A stretch of 64,000 bases of DNA from Nitrospira sp. (GCA_028819435.1 JAPPLK010000106.1:1-64000); one strand, 5' to 3'. Counted from the first letter of the stretch, positions 1-9,652 are shown. Notes: generated from the sequence alone by a model not told the origin. A program made the numbers and translations.

Positions 1-92
1 ACCCGAGTTGCTGGAAGCAAAATAGGCGCGGGCATTTTGTGCGACAGTAGTATAGCCAGTAGTATATTTTAAAAAGGCGGCCCTGTTCCCTT

Positions 93-1979
93 TCATTCTT
101 CCAACGTTGAAATATCTCCGGGATCCTGCCCGAGTTCCTTGGCTTTCAAGACACGACGCATGATTTTGCCGGACCGGGTCTTGGGAAGCGAGGTGACTAC
201 TTCTATTTCTCGAGGAACCGCGATTTTGCCCAATTCAGTCTGGACGTGGGATTTGAGCGTTGTGAGTAATTCCGCGCTTTCGCTTTGACCCTGTTTCAGG
301 ATGACGAAGGCTTTGATCATCTCCCCTGCGGTTTGATGCGGTTTGCCGATGACTGCCGCTTCCACTACCGCGTCGTGACTGACCAGCGCGCTTTCTACTT
401 CAGCGGTCCCGATACGATTGCCTGCGACTTTGACCACGTCATCGGCCCGCCCCATAAACCAGAAATAGCCGTCTTCATCTTTATGGCACACGTCGCCTGC
501 GGTGTAACAACCCGGAATGTTGTTCCAGTACCCCAAGTACCGGTCAGGGTCCTTGTGGATGGTCCGCATCATGGAAGGCCACGGTTTTTTTATGACTGCG
601 AACCCTCCGCCGGTTCCGATACTCTTGCCGCTCTTATCCACAACGTCTGCCTCGATTCCTAAGAAGGGACGAGTGGCCGACCCGGGCTTCAGGGGGACAC
701 AGGGAAGAGGTGTCACCAGGATGGCTCCGGTTTCCGTTTGCCACCAGGTATCCATAATCGGTTTGTCTCCGCCTGTCACGCGGTGAAACCATTCCCAGGC
801 TTCGGGGTTGATGGGTTCGCCGACGGACCCCAGGACGCGCAGGGTCGAGAGATCATATTTCCCGGGCCAGTCTTCACCGTATTTCATGAGGAGGCGGATA
901 GCCGTTGGAGTGGTGTAGAAAATCGATACGCCGTGTTTTTCGATGAGATTCCACCATCGGCCAGGATTAGGGTAGTCGGGTTTGCCTTCAGCCGTGAGGA
1001 TGGTTGCGCCATTGAGGAGTGGGCCGTACACGATGTAACTGTGACCCGTGACCCAGCCCGGGTCTGCCACGCAAAAATACACGTCTTCATCTTTCAGGTC
1101 GAACACGTATTTCGCGGTGATATAGGTTCCCACCATGTACCCGCCGTGGACGTGGACCACGCCTTTGGGTTTGCCCGTGGTGCCCGAAGTGTAGAGAAAA
1201 TAGAGCGGGGTTTCGGCGTCAAGCTGTTCGGCTTTACAGGTCGTTGATTGTCCGTCCAGCCACTGCTCCCAATCGAGTTCTTTGCCGGCGTCCAGGTCGA
1301 TGCCGGGTTGTTCCCGTCGCACCACAATCGTCTTTTCCACGGTCGGGCAGTTGGCAATCGCGTCATCCACCACCGTTTTGAGCGGCACGTGTTTGCCGCG
1401 ATCATATCCATAGTCCGCGGTGATAACGAGCCGGGCTTCCGCGTCATTGATGCGGGATTCCAGCGCAGGGGCGCTGAAGCCCGAATAGACCACGGAATGA
1501 ATCAGGCCGAGGCGCGCACAGGCCAGCATGGCCACGATTTGTTCAGGAATTTTCGGAAGATAAATTGTGACGCGATCACCTGTATTCATCCCGAGGGTTT
1601 TGAGGGCATTGGCGCAGCGGTTGACCTGGCGGTACAACTCGGCATAGGTGAAGATCCGTTCTTCGTCGTGCTCGCCCACCCAGATGACCGCGACCTTGTT
1701 CCGTCGCCACGAATTCACGTGACGGTCCAAACAGTTATAAGAAATATTGCAGCGCCCTCCCAAAAACCATTTTGCCCAGGGATAATTCCACTCCAGTACC
1801 GTGTTCCACGGAGCGAACCATTCCAGGTCCTTGGCCACACCGTCCCAAAATTTTTCAGGATCGGCGATGGATTCCTTATAGGCGGATTCGTAGTCTTTGA
1901 TATGGGCCTGCTCAAGAGTTTTTTTCGTCGGGTGATGTACGGTCGACGTTTTCAATAACGTTTCAATTTGTTCTGCCAT
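93..1979 (-). CDS. acs: Acetyl-coenzyme A synthetase (AMP-forming)
   Basis: Activates acetate to acetyl-CoA through an acetyl-AMP intermediate in the cytoplasm. The 628-residue protein has the usual family length of about 630-650. The N-terminal ACS domain is followed by the AMP-binding core with the P-loop YTSGTTGKPKG near residue 262, the DTWWQTETG motif near 410, and the C-terminal PKTRSGKIMRR motif near 605. The lysine in that last motif is the catalytic residue that is acetylated in known Acs enzymes. The ATG at 1979 is the natural start. The gene stands alone, with no neighbour in the same operon. Confidence 0.97.
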   Translation of the reverse strand: MAEQIETLLKTSTVHHPTKKTLEQAHIKDYESAYKESIADPEKFWDGVAKDLEWFAPWNTVLEWNYPWAKWFLGGRCNISYNCLDRHVNSWRRNKVAVIWVGEHDEERIFTYAELYRQVNRCANALKTLGMNTGDRVTIYLPKIPEQIVAMLACARLGLIHSVVYSGFSAPALESRINDAEARLVITADYGYDRGKHVPLKTVVDDAIANCPTVEKTIVVRREQPGIDLDAGKELDWEQWLDGQSTTCKAEQLDAETPLYFLYTSGTTGKPKGVVHVHGGYMVGTYITAKYVFDLKDEDVYFCVADPGWVTGHSYIVYGPLLNGATILTAEGKPDYPNPGRWWNLIEKHGVSIFYTTPTAIRLLMKYGEDWPGKYDLSTLRVLGSVGEPINPEAWEWFHRVTGGDKPIMDTWWQTETGAILVTPLPCVPLKPGSATRPFLGIEADVVDKSGKSIGTGGGFAVIKKPWPSMMRTIHKDPDRYLGYWNNIPGCYTAGDVCHKDEDGYFWFMGRADDVVKVAGNRIGTAEVESALVSHDAVVEAAVIGKPHQTAGEMIKAFVILKQGQSESAELLTTLKSHVQTELGKIAVPREIEVVTSLPKTRSGKIMRRVLKAKELGQDPGDISTLEE

Positions 1980-2089
1980 GGACGGATCCTCAATCGTGGA
2001 AGAAAAGTAAGCACGTTGCCGATGATGCGTGCATTATGATCAGGTCCGAATGCCGGTGCAAGATTCGGATCAGAGGTTCCGTTCCTTTT

Positions 2090-3646
2090 TCAGGGGCGTT
2101 CCGGTGGTTGGTGTTCGGGCAAGAGCAGGTCCAAGACGGTCTTGACCGGATTAAACGTCTCACGTGGTATCTCGACAAATACGGAATGCCATTTGGCCAT
2201 CCCTCCGTTCCACAAGCCAGGCAACTCCAGGGCCTTCAACTCTCTGCCCTCGTAGGATTTTTGAGCAATGAACCCCGTATCGGGATCGACGAACAGGTCA
2301 AGGTTAAAAGGGTTGCCTTGATAGTCCCGGACGCCGCACACCATATCCACCGGGTTAAAGTGGGTTGACGATGCGAAGACCTTCTGTTGAGTTGGAGAAT
2401 CCGGATCGACTTGGGAGGCTTCCACGATCTGCAATGAGGTAGTGCCGTCCTCCTGTTCGACCCAGAATGGTCCGCCACCCGGGTGGTTAACGTTTGGGAC
2501 CATGCCGCAGACTCGGATGGGTCGGTTCAGCCACGTGAACAGCCACTGTGTTTTATGTGAGACGGTACGCGCGTGCCACCGATTGGGTATGGTAAGGGCA
2601 AGCGATTGGTTGGCCCATTCCGTTATCCGTTCGAGGAGAAGCGGTGACGCCGCGCCGGGTTCGAGTTGCATTAAGAATGAAAACAACGTGTCTTGCAACC
2701 CGACGAGGAGCCCTCCAAGTATCCTTTTATAGTGAGAGCACGTTTCTTTTAGATGATCGGGCACGACGTTGTCGATGTTTTTGATGAACACCACGTCGCC
2801 GTGAAGTTCATGAAGATTCGAGAGTAACGCGCCATGTCCTGCCGGTCGAAAGAGGAGATTGTCGTCGGAATCGCGGAAGAGGCTGTTGTTCATGGTAACG
2901 GCCACGGTATCCATCGAGGGTTTTTGAGCGGAGCAGCCGATGACCCACGAGACGTGATCCAGGCCGAGTGCGTGACGGGCTTTCTCGATATGTTGTTGGA
3001 TGGCAAGTTGATGGTCGGGCGAAACCGTGAAATGAACGCGGGCACGACCTTCGTCGTCCTTGGCGTAATCCGCGGCTTCTACCAAGTGTTCTTCGATCGG
3101 GGTCCTGGTTGTGTCGGTATATCTGTGAAATGCCATTAAGCCTTTTGGCAGCCTGGCATAGTTCAGTGAGTCCAGAAGGGCATTGATGACAGGATGATAA
3201 TTGTTTTGGGCAAGGAGCCGGTCGAGTTGCTGTCCTTGAACCGACAGCACGTTCTTCAGGTCATGGTAAAAGGCGAATTTCGGAAGACTGGAAAAAAATT
3301 GTTTCAGTTGTCCTGTAGCTGCAGGAGCGTTGGACGTTCTCCGGAGACGAGCAGCCTCCAGGAACTTGAACATGCGGGTGCCGATGCCGGAAGCAGGTAC
3401 AAACTTCATGATACGACCCGCGGCTCTGGCCCGTTCAAAATTTTGTATCGCGGCAGGGCTGTCCAATGAACGGACCAAGTTAATCCCGTCGCCTGGATGA
3501 CATGGCCGTTTGAGTCTTGCAAAGGGAATTCCGCGTTGGAACGTCGCAAGCTGGTTTTCGAGCGTTTGGACGGAAATGCCACGCTCCTTGAGGTGCCGGC
3601 GATCCTGTGACGTCAGGCTTGTTTCGATTTCAACTTGCAATGACAT
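2090..3646 (-). CDS. DUF4301 family protein
   Basis: A 518-residue cytoplasmic protein that I recognise as DUF4301, a family of unknown function. Near residue 83 it has PASGIGTRMFK, which resembles the glycine-rich G-x-G-x-R-M nucleotide-binding signature of sugar-phosphate nucleotidyltransferases. That makes a nucleotidyltransferase-like fold plausible but not shown. No signal peptide or membrane segment is visible. It lies downstream of a 56-codon gene on the same strand and is separated from acs by about 110 bases. Confidence 0.8.
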   Translation of the reverse strand: MSLQVEIETSLTSQDRRHLKERGISVQTLENQLATFQRGIPFARLKRPCHPGDGINLVRSLDSPAAIQNFERARAAGRIMKFVPASGIGTRMFKFLEAARLRRTSNAPAATGQLKQFFSSLPKFAFYHDLKNVLSVQGQQLDRLLAQNNYHPVINALLDSLNYARLPKGLMAFHRYTDTTRTPIEEHLVEAADYAKDDEGRARVHFTVSPDHQLAIQQHIEKARHALGLDHVSWVIGCSAQKPSMDTVAVTMNNSLFRDSDDNLLFRPAGHGALLSNLHELHGDVVFIKNIDNVVPDHLKETCSHYKRILGGLLVGLQDTLFSFLMQLEPGAASPLLLERITEWANQSLALTIPNRWHARTVSHKTQWLFTWLNRPIRVCGMVPNVNHPGGGPFWVEQEDGTTSLQIVEASQVDPDSPTQQKVFASSTHFNPVDMVCGVRDYQGNPFNLDLFVDPDTGFIAQKSYEGRELKALELPGLWNGGMAKWHSVFVEIPRETFNPVKTVLDLLLPEHQPPERP

Positions 3647-3725
3647 ATGACAGGGAGTCTCGTAACCGTTTAAGTCGTCCCCTTTTACGCATCGTGTTCA
3701 AGGAAGAGGACTTCGTATCGTACGG

Positions 3726-3896
3726 CTAGTCCTGGGCTCCGCCCTGCAAATAGCCGAGCCCAATCTTAATGGCGCGGCGCGTGATTTCACACCACCGGTT
3801 GGGCGGATATTCCTCCAGGATTTTTACGATTTTAGGATCCTGGACGTCCAGTTCAGTGACCTTGAGTATCCCATCTTCAATTTTGACTTCTGCCAC
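3726..3896 (-). CDS. Small conserved-looking protein, 56 aa
   Basis: A short gene starting with GTG at 3896. A strong Shine-Dalgarno sequence (AAGGAG) lies eight bases upstream of the start. The product begins MAEVKIEDGILKVTELD and ends GYLQGGAQD, with one cysteine in the motif PNRWCEITRRAIK. I do not recognise the family. The good ribosome-binding site and sensible amino-acid composition support a real gene. It is followed on the same strand by the DUF4301 gene, 79 bases away. Confidence 0.6.
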   Translation of the reverse strand: MAEVKIEDGILKVTELDVQDPKIVKILEEYPPNRWCEITRRAIKIGLGYLQGGAQD

Positions 3897-4111
3897 GGGT
3901 TCTTCTCCTTTTCTCCCAAACGATGAGTGATTGTCATTCGAAACTTTCTGCTAAGCGGCTGTGACGGCATGGTTTTGTAGCAAGCACTTTATCATGCTAG
4001 CCTAGTGGAATATGCTTTGCTAGAATGCGCTAGTTTTTGCCGACGTTGCAAGCAAACCTCGATCTTCTTCGTGTCCCGTCAACCCTGAGTTGTACGAACC
4101 TGGAGGATACC

Positions 4112-5488
4112 ATGGAACAATTGAATGCGTTCATCAACGAAGTCAATGCGTTTGCATGGGGTCCGCCCATGCTCGGCATGTTGGGTATCACGGGCGTGTT
4201 TCTCACCGTTGGTCTGGCCTTCATGCCGTGGCGAAAAGTGGGTTACGGTTTCAGGCTGTTGTTCGAAAAATCCGCCCCGGACGATAAAGGCGAGGTGAAG
4301 CCATTCAATGCACTCATGACGGCGTTGTCCGCTACAGTCGGGACGGGAAACATTGCCGGTGTCGCTACGGCCATTGCTCTTGGTGGACCCGGCGCCATCT
4401 TTTACATGTGGCTCATTGCGCTGTTTGGCATGGCCACCAAGTACGCAGAAGCCGTCTGTGCCGTGACCTATCGCGAGGTTGATAAGGAAGGGAAATACGT
4501 AGGTGGTCCGATGTACTACTTGCGTAATGGTGTCGGTGCGTTTGCCCCCAAGTTGGGCAAATGGTTAGGGCTGGCTTTTGCTGCGTTTGGAGCCGTGGCT
4601 GCCTTTGGTATCGGGAACGCGGTGCAGGTGAATTCAATGGCGGTGGCCCTGGGAAAGAGCTTTAGTGTGCCCACGTTCGTGACGGGCATTATTGTGGCCG
4701 TGCTGGTGGGGTTCGTCATCATCGGCGGCATCAGGAGAATCGCAGAAGTGGCCGGCAAATTGGTCCCCGCCATGATCGTTCTTTACGTCGGCTCTGCGTT
4801 GCTGGTCATTCTCCTCAATCTCGCCGACGTGCCTCAAGCCTTTGCCTTGATTTTTTCATATGCCTTTACTCCTGCTGCGGCCACGGGTGGTTTTGCCGGG
4901 GCGGCCGTAGCCGCAGCTATCCGGTTCGGGGTAGCTCGTGGAGTGTTTTCCAATGAATCCGGCCTGGGTTCCGCCGCCATCGCCCATGCTGCAGCCAAGA
5001 CGAACAATCCCGTCCGGCAGGGCATTGTTGCGATGCTGGGCACGTTTATCGATACCATCGTCGTCTGCACCATGACGGCACTCGTGATTCTGACCTCCGG
5101 TGCCTGGACCATCATGGGTGAGGATGGGACGGGTTTAACCGGTGCGGCGCTTACGTCCACGGCCTTTCACACTTCGATCTCCGGTGGACAATATATCGTG
5201 ACCATTGCGCTGGCCGTTTTTGCGTTCACCACGATTCTCGGCTGGTCCTACTACGGCGAGCGGTGCTGGCAATACCTGTTCAGCGAAAACAGCCTGCTCA
5301 TCTACCGCGTGTTATGGATCGCGGCGGCATTGGGTTTTGCCAACGTGAAAGTGGATTTCGTTTGGAATCTGTCAGATACCTTGAACGGCCTGATGGCTAT
5401 CCCCAACCTGGTGGGTTTGTTGTTGCTGGCGCCGATGGTCTTCAAAGTGACGCGGGACTATTTTGACGCGCGGAAGACGTCCGCCTGA
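4112..5488 (+). CDS. Sodium:alanine/glycine symporter (AGCS family)
   Basis: Inner-membrane Na+-coupled alanine/glycine carrier of the AGCS family. The 458-residue product is hydrophobic throughout with about ten or eleven transmembrane segments. It carries the family signatures SATVGTGNIAGVATAI near residue 73 and a conserved FSNESGLGSAAIAHAAA near 280. I place the start at the ATG at 4112 because GGAGG lies five bases upstream; an in-frame ATG at 4037 would add 25 unlikely residues. The 3' end overlaps the convergent gene by 31 bases. Confidence 0.92.
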   Translation: MEQLNAFINEVNAFAWGPPMLGMLGITGVFLTVGLAFMPWRKVGYGFRLLFEKSAPDDKGEVKPFNALMTALSATVGTGNIAGVATAIALGGPGAIFYMWLIALFGMATKYAEAVCAVTYREVDKEGKYVGGPMYYLRNGVGAFAPKLGKWLGLAFAAFGAVAAFGIGNAVQVNSMAVALGKSFSVPTFVTGIIVAVLVGFVIIGGIRRIAEVAGKLVPAMIVLYVGSALLVILLNLADVPQAFALIFSYAFTPAAATGGFAGAAVAAAIRFGVARGVFSNESGLGSAAIAHAAAKTNNPVRQGIVAMLGTFIDTIVVCTMTALVILTSGAWTIMGEDGTGLTGAALTSTAFHTSISGGQYIVTIALAVFAFTTILGWSYYGERCWQYLFSENSLLIYRVLWIAAALGFANVKVDFVWNLSDTLNGLMAIPNLVGLLLLAPMVFKVTRDYFDARKTSA

Positions 5489-6087
5489 GTGCCGGGGCCC
5501 TTAACGGACGATGGGAAGAGGTCATGCCTGCAATCCCAATCGTGCTGCAATTCCTGTATGATTTCCTGCCATTCCATAGTTTGTTGAAGAAGGTGGTCAT
5601 GGACGGCATGGTCCGGGGACGTAGCGGAATGGTTCTCCAGTGCCCGGAAGGCATGCTGCCTGCCTTGGGAGAGTAAAGAGCAGATTCCGGAGGAGGCTGG
5701 AGTTCGCTCTCCGCTCTGTTGAAACAGGGCAATGGCACGATACACCTGTTCCTGTGCTCGAAACAGGTCGACCATGATTCTGTAGGGCGGCTGGGTTGCG
5801 TCAGACTGCTTGTCGAGTTGGGAGGCCAACAAGGCGGCCCTGCCGATGCTGTTGGCCGCGCCTTGGGGGTCGCCTTGAGCCATGGCGTCTTCGGATTTCG
5901 CTTGGAGCCGCGAGAGCTCACGTTCGGCATCGGCGGCTTGTGCCGGACCGGATGGGACAAGGACAATGAGTGCGAGTAGGGTAACAGAGCAGATCCAAGC
6001 GACGCACTTTTTCCCTCCCCTTTGTAAGGGGAGGATAGGTGGGGTAGAGCAAACCGTGCACGGAGCAGGATTCGCTACGATAGTCAC
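5458..6087 (-). CDS. Hypothetical exported protein, 209 aa
   Basis: The only in-frame start is the GTG at 6087, preceded seven bases upstream by GGAGGT that belongs to a dispersed palindromic repeat. The reading frame then crosses the second arm of the same repeat (residues about 15-27) before the hydrophobic signal-like segment CSVTLLALIVLVPSGPAQA. The mature part is helical, rich in Q, A and R, with no known domain. The repeat therefore appears to supply the start codon, ribosome-binding site and leader peptide. A gene damaged at its 5' end is the alternative. Confidence 0.55.
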   Translation of the reverse strand: MTIVANPAPCTVCSTPPILPLQRGGKKCVAWICSVTLLALIVLVPSGPAQAADAERELSRLQAKSEDAMAQGDPQGAANSIGRAALLASQLDKQSDATQPPYRIMVDLFRAQEQVYRAIALFQQSGERTPASSGICSLLSQGRQHAFRALENHSATSPDHAVHDHLLQQTMEWQEIIQELQHDWDCRHDLFPSSVKGPGTQADVFRASK

Positions 6088-6127
6088 AGGCTCTACCTCC
6101 CCTCGCCCCTCCTTACAAAAGGAGGGG
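6013..6127. repeat. Palindromic repeat family A, copy 1
   Basis: Two arms, each a small hairpin: CCCCTTTGTAAGGGG followed by GGTGGGGTAGAG at 6013-6049, and CTCTACCTCCCC followed by CCTCCTTACAAAAGGAGG at 6091-6127. In this copy and copies 4-6 the arm order or spacing differs from copies 2 and 3, so the arms behave as separate units. Here the element lies within the 5' end of the exported-protein gene. Confidence 0.85.
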
Positions 6128-6139
6128 AAAAAACGAGGA

Positions 6140-7240
6140 TTACATGATTTGATAGTCGAGGTCTACCATTTTGGTGGCGACGTTGGCGGCTTCCCGTAGT
6201 TTTCTCATTTCATCCGACGTGTCTCGAATGAGCCAGATCTTGATGTTGAGCTGTTCAATCGGTTCGATGGATTTATCGTTTCGGAGTTTGGCTATCGACC
6301 AGACGACTTCGGTGAGCACCGGAAAATCGATGTCCGAGGATTCGTCCATGTCTTCCAAATTTTTGTTGAGATAATCGAGCAATGGTGGAGTAATGTCGGG
6401 GTCTCCGGTGTGAGCGCCGACCAAGCCCAATCCTTTGGCCGCGGCAGCTTGAATCTTCGAGTTTTGTGTCGTGACAAAGATATCCGTGAGTATGGGCGTT
6501 GCCGACCTGCCGAGTCCGGCTAGGGCGATAATCGCTTCTTCGGCGTATTCGGCGTTTTCGTCCCTGGCTAATTTCACCAAATGGGGAAAGGCCTGTTTGG
6601 ATTGAACCCGAGAAAGCGTGGAGAGAATCCGCAATTTGCGGCGTTTATCCGTATCCTGATTCTCCAGGAGTTGAGCCAAGCGGTCGGTATGTCTCCATTC
6701 CGTGGCGATCATGACGGGAAAATCAAACTCCTGCAGTTTCAGGTTCAATTGTTCCAAGGCGTATTGTCCGGAGCTTTTGGCTTTGGCCTTTTGTGCTGCG
6801 GCATAGGCATCCACGAAATCAGTCCGGGTTTCCTTATACCAACCCAAGTCCCGACCTTCGAGGCGATAATTGAAGAGACACGCCGGTCCCTTCCACAGGC
6901 GGGCAGGGGCGTCGGCTAATTCCGCGTCTCCTCCGGAGCGCGTGGTGCCCGTCCACCGTTTTCGTTCTTCGCACTTGATCCGAAACTCCACGTCATGGGG
7001 CTCTTTCCGGTCGGTGACAACTTTGTATCCGATGGCTTCCAACCGCGTTTTTGCCGTGGTCAGCAGGTTGGCCGGCGGTACTCGCCCGTTCTCCGTCAGC
7101 GCAAGGACGTTGAGGTATATCGTGTTGACCTTGGCTAATTGGGCCCTTTGTTCGTTTGTGATGTGGCTTCGGCGTGCCAGGCTTTCGGTCGTAACCACCA
7201 AAAGTAGTAAACAGACGAGTATTCCTGAAACGTATCTCAT
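6140..7240 (-). CDS. Secreted HEAT-repeat protein (paralogue 1)
   Basis: A 366-residue protein with a clear signal peptide (RYVSGILVCLLLLVVTTESLA) and then a conserved N-terminal region containing KCEERKRWTGTT and GRDLGWYKETRTDF. The C-terminal half consists of helical HEAT-like repeats, for example AEEAIIALAGLGRSATPILTD. It is a close paralogue of the product of the gene at 7432-8532, with the same length and collinear motifs, so the pair arose by tandem duplication. The function is unknown; HEAT repeats suggest a periplasmic protein-binding role. Confidence 0.75.
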   Translation of the reverse strand: MRYVSGILVCLLLLVVTTESLARRSHITNEQRAQLAKVNTIYLNVLALTENGRVPPANLLTTAKTRLEAIGYKVVTDRKEPHDVEFRIKCEERKRWTGTTRSGGDAELADAPARLWKGPACLFNYRLEGRDLGWYKETRTDFVDAYAAAQKAKAKSSGQYALEQLNLKLQEFDFPVMIATEWRHTDRLAQLLENQDTDKRRKLRILSTLSRVQSKQAFPHLVKLARDENAEYAEEAIIALAGLGRSATPILTDIFVTTQNSKIQAAAAKGLGLVGAHTGDPDITPPLLDYLNKNLEDMDESSDIDFPVLTEVVWSIAKLRNDKSIEPIEQLNIKIWLIRDTSDEMRKLREAANVATKMVDLDYQIM

Positions 7241-7431
7241 TATGAATCCTCCCGACAGGGATCAGGGTGAACCTGCGAAACCGGTAACTGGGATATGAAT
7301 AGTACCGAATAATGGGTGTGCATGGAAAGGGGGGTATTTCTATCTTAGGGCATCTCATGGCCGGGTTTCATGGCAGCATGCCCGGCATGATGCGAATAGT
7401 CGTTGCGACGCGTGATTCCTGGACGTGGGGG

Positions 7432-8532
7432 TTAACTGACGTGCCCGTCCAGGTCGAGCTGCTTATACGTCCAATTCGCCGCCTCTCGGAGGTTTGCCAT
7501 TTCTTGTGAGTTATCTCTGATTAACCACACTCTCTGGTTCAGTTCATCCATGGGTTCGATGGAGTGTTCGTCTCTCAGTTTGCCGAGACTCCAGACCACT
7601 TCGGTCAAAACGGGGAAATTAATATCATCAGAGGAATTGAAATTCTTTAAGGCGGCCTTCAGGTATTCAAGCAAAGGGGGAATTGCCGTGGGGTTTCCGC
7701 TGCTTCCGGCCACGTCACCCAAGGCCTTGGCGGCTGCAGCTTGGATTTCGGGTTGCGTTGACGATTGAAAGAGGTCGGTCAGAAACGGGATGGAATCTTC
7801 TCCCACGCCGGTGAGCGCCTCCACGGCTTCCTGGGCCAGGTCTTTATCCTGCATCAGTTTGGTCAAATGTGGGAGCGCCGCTTCGGCTTCGATTTCGCTC
7901 AGCGCGGACAGGATAAACAGTTTACGGATTTTGGGTGTGTCCGGAGCGTCGATCAGTTGTATGAGCCGGTTGGGTTGCCCCCATTCTGCCGCCAGCAACA
8001 CTGGAAAATCATACTGATTGAGACGTTCGGCCAATTTGGTCAGGGCATAGTCCCCGGCGTCTTTCGCCCCGGACTCTTTGGCGGCTTCCATGGCATCCTG
8101 GAAGGAAGTCCTGACTTCCTTGTACCATCCAAGGTTCTTCCCATCGAGCAGGTAGGTCAATAAACACGCCGGCCCTTTCCAGAGCCGCGCCGGCGCATCA
8201 AGCAGTTCGGCATCGCCTCCTTCCGCGGTGGTGCCGGTCCACGTTTTTCGCTCTTCACACTTCACCTTGAATTCAACGTCGTGGGCTTGTTTGCGGTCGG
8301 CGGTTACGGAAAATCCGACTTCCGTGAGACGTTGCGAGGCGAGAGCCTGCAGTGGTTCGGAGTTGGTTCGCCCTTTTTCCGTGAGCGCAAGTGCGTTCAC
8401 GAATACGGTCTGAGCTTTCTGGAGTTGTTGCTTTTGTTCCGGAGTCAAGTGGGTTCGGCGAGCAGAACTTTGAGGGACAAAAATGAGTGAAACGCCGAAG
8501 ATCGCACAGATTATGAAAACCAGATTTTTCAA
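7432..8532 (-). CDS. Secreted HEAT-repeat protein (paralogue 2)
   Basis: This 366-residue protein has a signal peptide (MKNLVFIICAIFGVSLIFVPQSSA) followed by RRTHLTPEQKQQLQKAQ. It shares with its downstream neighbour KCEERKTWTGTT, DAELLDAPARLWKGPACL and GKNLGWYKEVRTSF. HEAT-like helical repeats run from about residue 205 to 340. The 191-base gap to the paralogue shows no obvious terminator, so co-transcription is possible. The role is unknown, and no enzyme motif is visible. Confidence 0.75.
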   Translation of the reverse strand: MKNLVFIICAIFGVSLIFVPQSSARRTHLTPEQKQQLQKAQTVFVNALALTEKGRTNSEPLQALASQRLTEVGFSVTADRKQAHDVEFKVKCEERKTWTGTTAEGGDAELLDAPARLWKGPACLLTYLLDGKNLGWYKEVRTSFQDAMEAAKESGAKDAGDYALTKLAERLNQYDFPVLLAAEWGQPNRLIQLIDAPDTPKIRKLFILSALSEIEAEAALPHLTKLMQDKDLAQEAVEALTGVGEDSIPFLTDLFQSSTQPEIQAAAAKALGDVAGSSGNPTAIPPLLEYLKAALKNFNSSDDINFPVLTEVVWSLGKLRDEHSIEPMDELNQRVWLIRDNSQEMANLREAANWTYKQLDLDGHVS

Positions 8533-8697
8533 AAGAAGCCTCCTTTCGCATGGGTTGGCATGCCATGAGGGTGGCTACTCAATCGTGCTTTTTACTATAC
8601 TCCCGCCTCGTAAAAAAGCAACACGTCTTTCAGAATTAAGCGGTCAAGGTCCGATAAGTTGAATGGACTTATAATCCACGATATACTTGCCGGCGTC

Positions 8698-9570
8698 ATG
8701 TTAAAGAAAAAGCAAATTGCCGTCATCGGGGCGGGGAACATGGCGGAAGCCATTGTTTCCGGTTTATTGAAAAAAGGTATTGTAAACCCCGGCCAGATTT
8801 GTGCCACGGACGTGGATGCCCAACGGCTAACGCATTTCCGCAAGACCTTCAAGGTCCGGGTATCACGCGATAACCAAGAGACTGCTGCATCGAGTGATAT
8901 CATTCTGCTAGCAATAAAACCTCAAGTGATGAATAAGGTTTTGGATGGCTTGGAACTGTCTCGCGGTTCCGGTCAACTCATTATTACCGTGGCGGCGGGA
9001 GTTTCTATCGCGACCATTATTGCCGGGCTGCATTCTCGGGCTCGTGTGGTCCGGGCCATGCCCAATACTCCGTCTCTTGTCCTGGAAGGTGCGACGGCTC
9101 TCGCAAGTGGACCCGGGGTGACGACCGACCAAATGAAGGTGGCCCGGGCGGTGTTCGAGGCCATAGGACAAGTGGTGGTGGTTGATGAGCCGCTCCTGGA
9201 TGCGGTGACTGGCCTGAGCGGAGGCGGACCGGCTTACGTGTACCTGTTTATCGAGGCCTTGGCCGATGGCGGTGTAAAAATGGGGCTCTCCCGTGCGCAT
9301 GCCCAACTCCTGGCGGCGCAAACGGTGTTGGGTGCGGCCAAAATGGTTGTCGAAACGAAGGCCCATCCAGGGTTACTAAAAGACCATGTGGCGTCCCCCG
9401 GCGGGACGACCATTGCCGGTTTGCACCGGCTCGAAAAAGGACGACTGCGAGGAACAGTGATCAGCGCCGTTGAAGCTGCAACCCTTCGTTGTCAGGAATT
9501 ACGACAACAGGCTATGGTCTCCAGGGAATCCTCTGTTGCATCTCAGCAAGCAAAGAGGACCATAACGTGA
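8698..9570 (+). CDS. proC: Pyrroline-5-carboxylate reductase
   Basis: Catalyses the last step of proline synthesis, reducing 1-pyrroline-5-carboxylate with NAD(P)H. It has the Rossmann signature IAVIGAGNMAEAIVSG at the N-terminus. The family C-terminal signature follows, including AVTGLSGGGPAYVYLFIEALADG and SPGGTTIAGLHRLE. I favour ATG 8698, which places the Rossmann strand six residues from the start as in other ProC proteins. An in-frame ATG at 8659 would add 13 residues, and neither start has a strong ribosome-binding site. Proline catabolism by putA is encoded further along this window. Confidence 0.94.
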   Translation: MLKKKQIAVIGAGNMAEAIVSGLLKKGIVNPGQICATDVDAQRLTHFRKTFKVRVSRDNQETAASSDIILLAIKPQVMNKVLDGLELSRGSGQLIITVAAGVSIATIIAGLHSRARVVRAMPNTPSLVLEGATALASGPGVTTDQMKVARAVFEAIGQVVVVDEPLLDAVTGLSGGGPAYVYLFIEALADGGVKMGLSRAHAQLLAAQTVLGAAKMVVETKAHPGLLKDHVASPGGTTIAGLHRLEKGRLRGTVISAVEAATLRCQELRQQAMVSRESSVASQQAKRTIT

Positions 9571-9652
9571 AATTATCGTCATAGGACGTGGTGGAGAATC
9601 GCTTTGGAAGAGTACAGTTCAAGCGGGTGCGAAGAGAAGAAAGGAGTCCACT

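Noticed and set aside
285..1958. Long open frames on the plus strand opposite acs
   Set aside because: They are mirror frames of a well-conserved gene on the minus strand, have no family match and no ribosome-binding sites.
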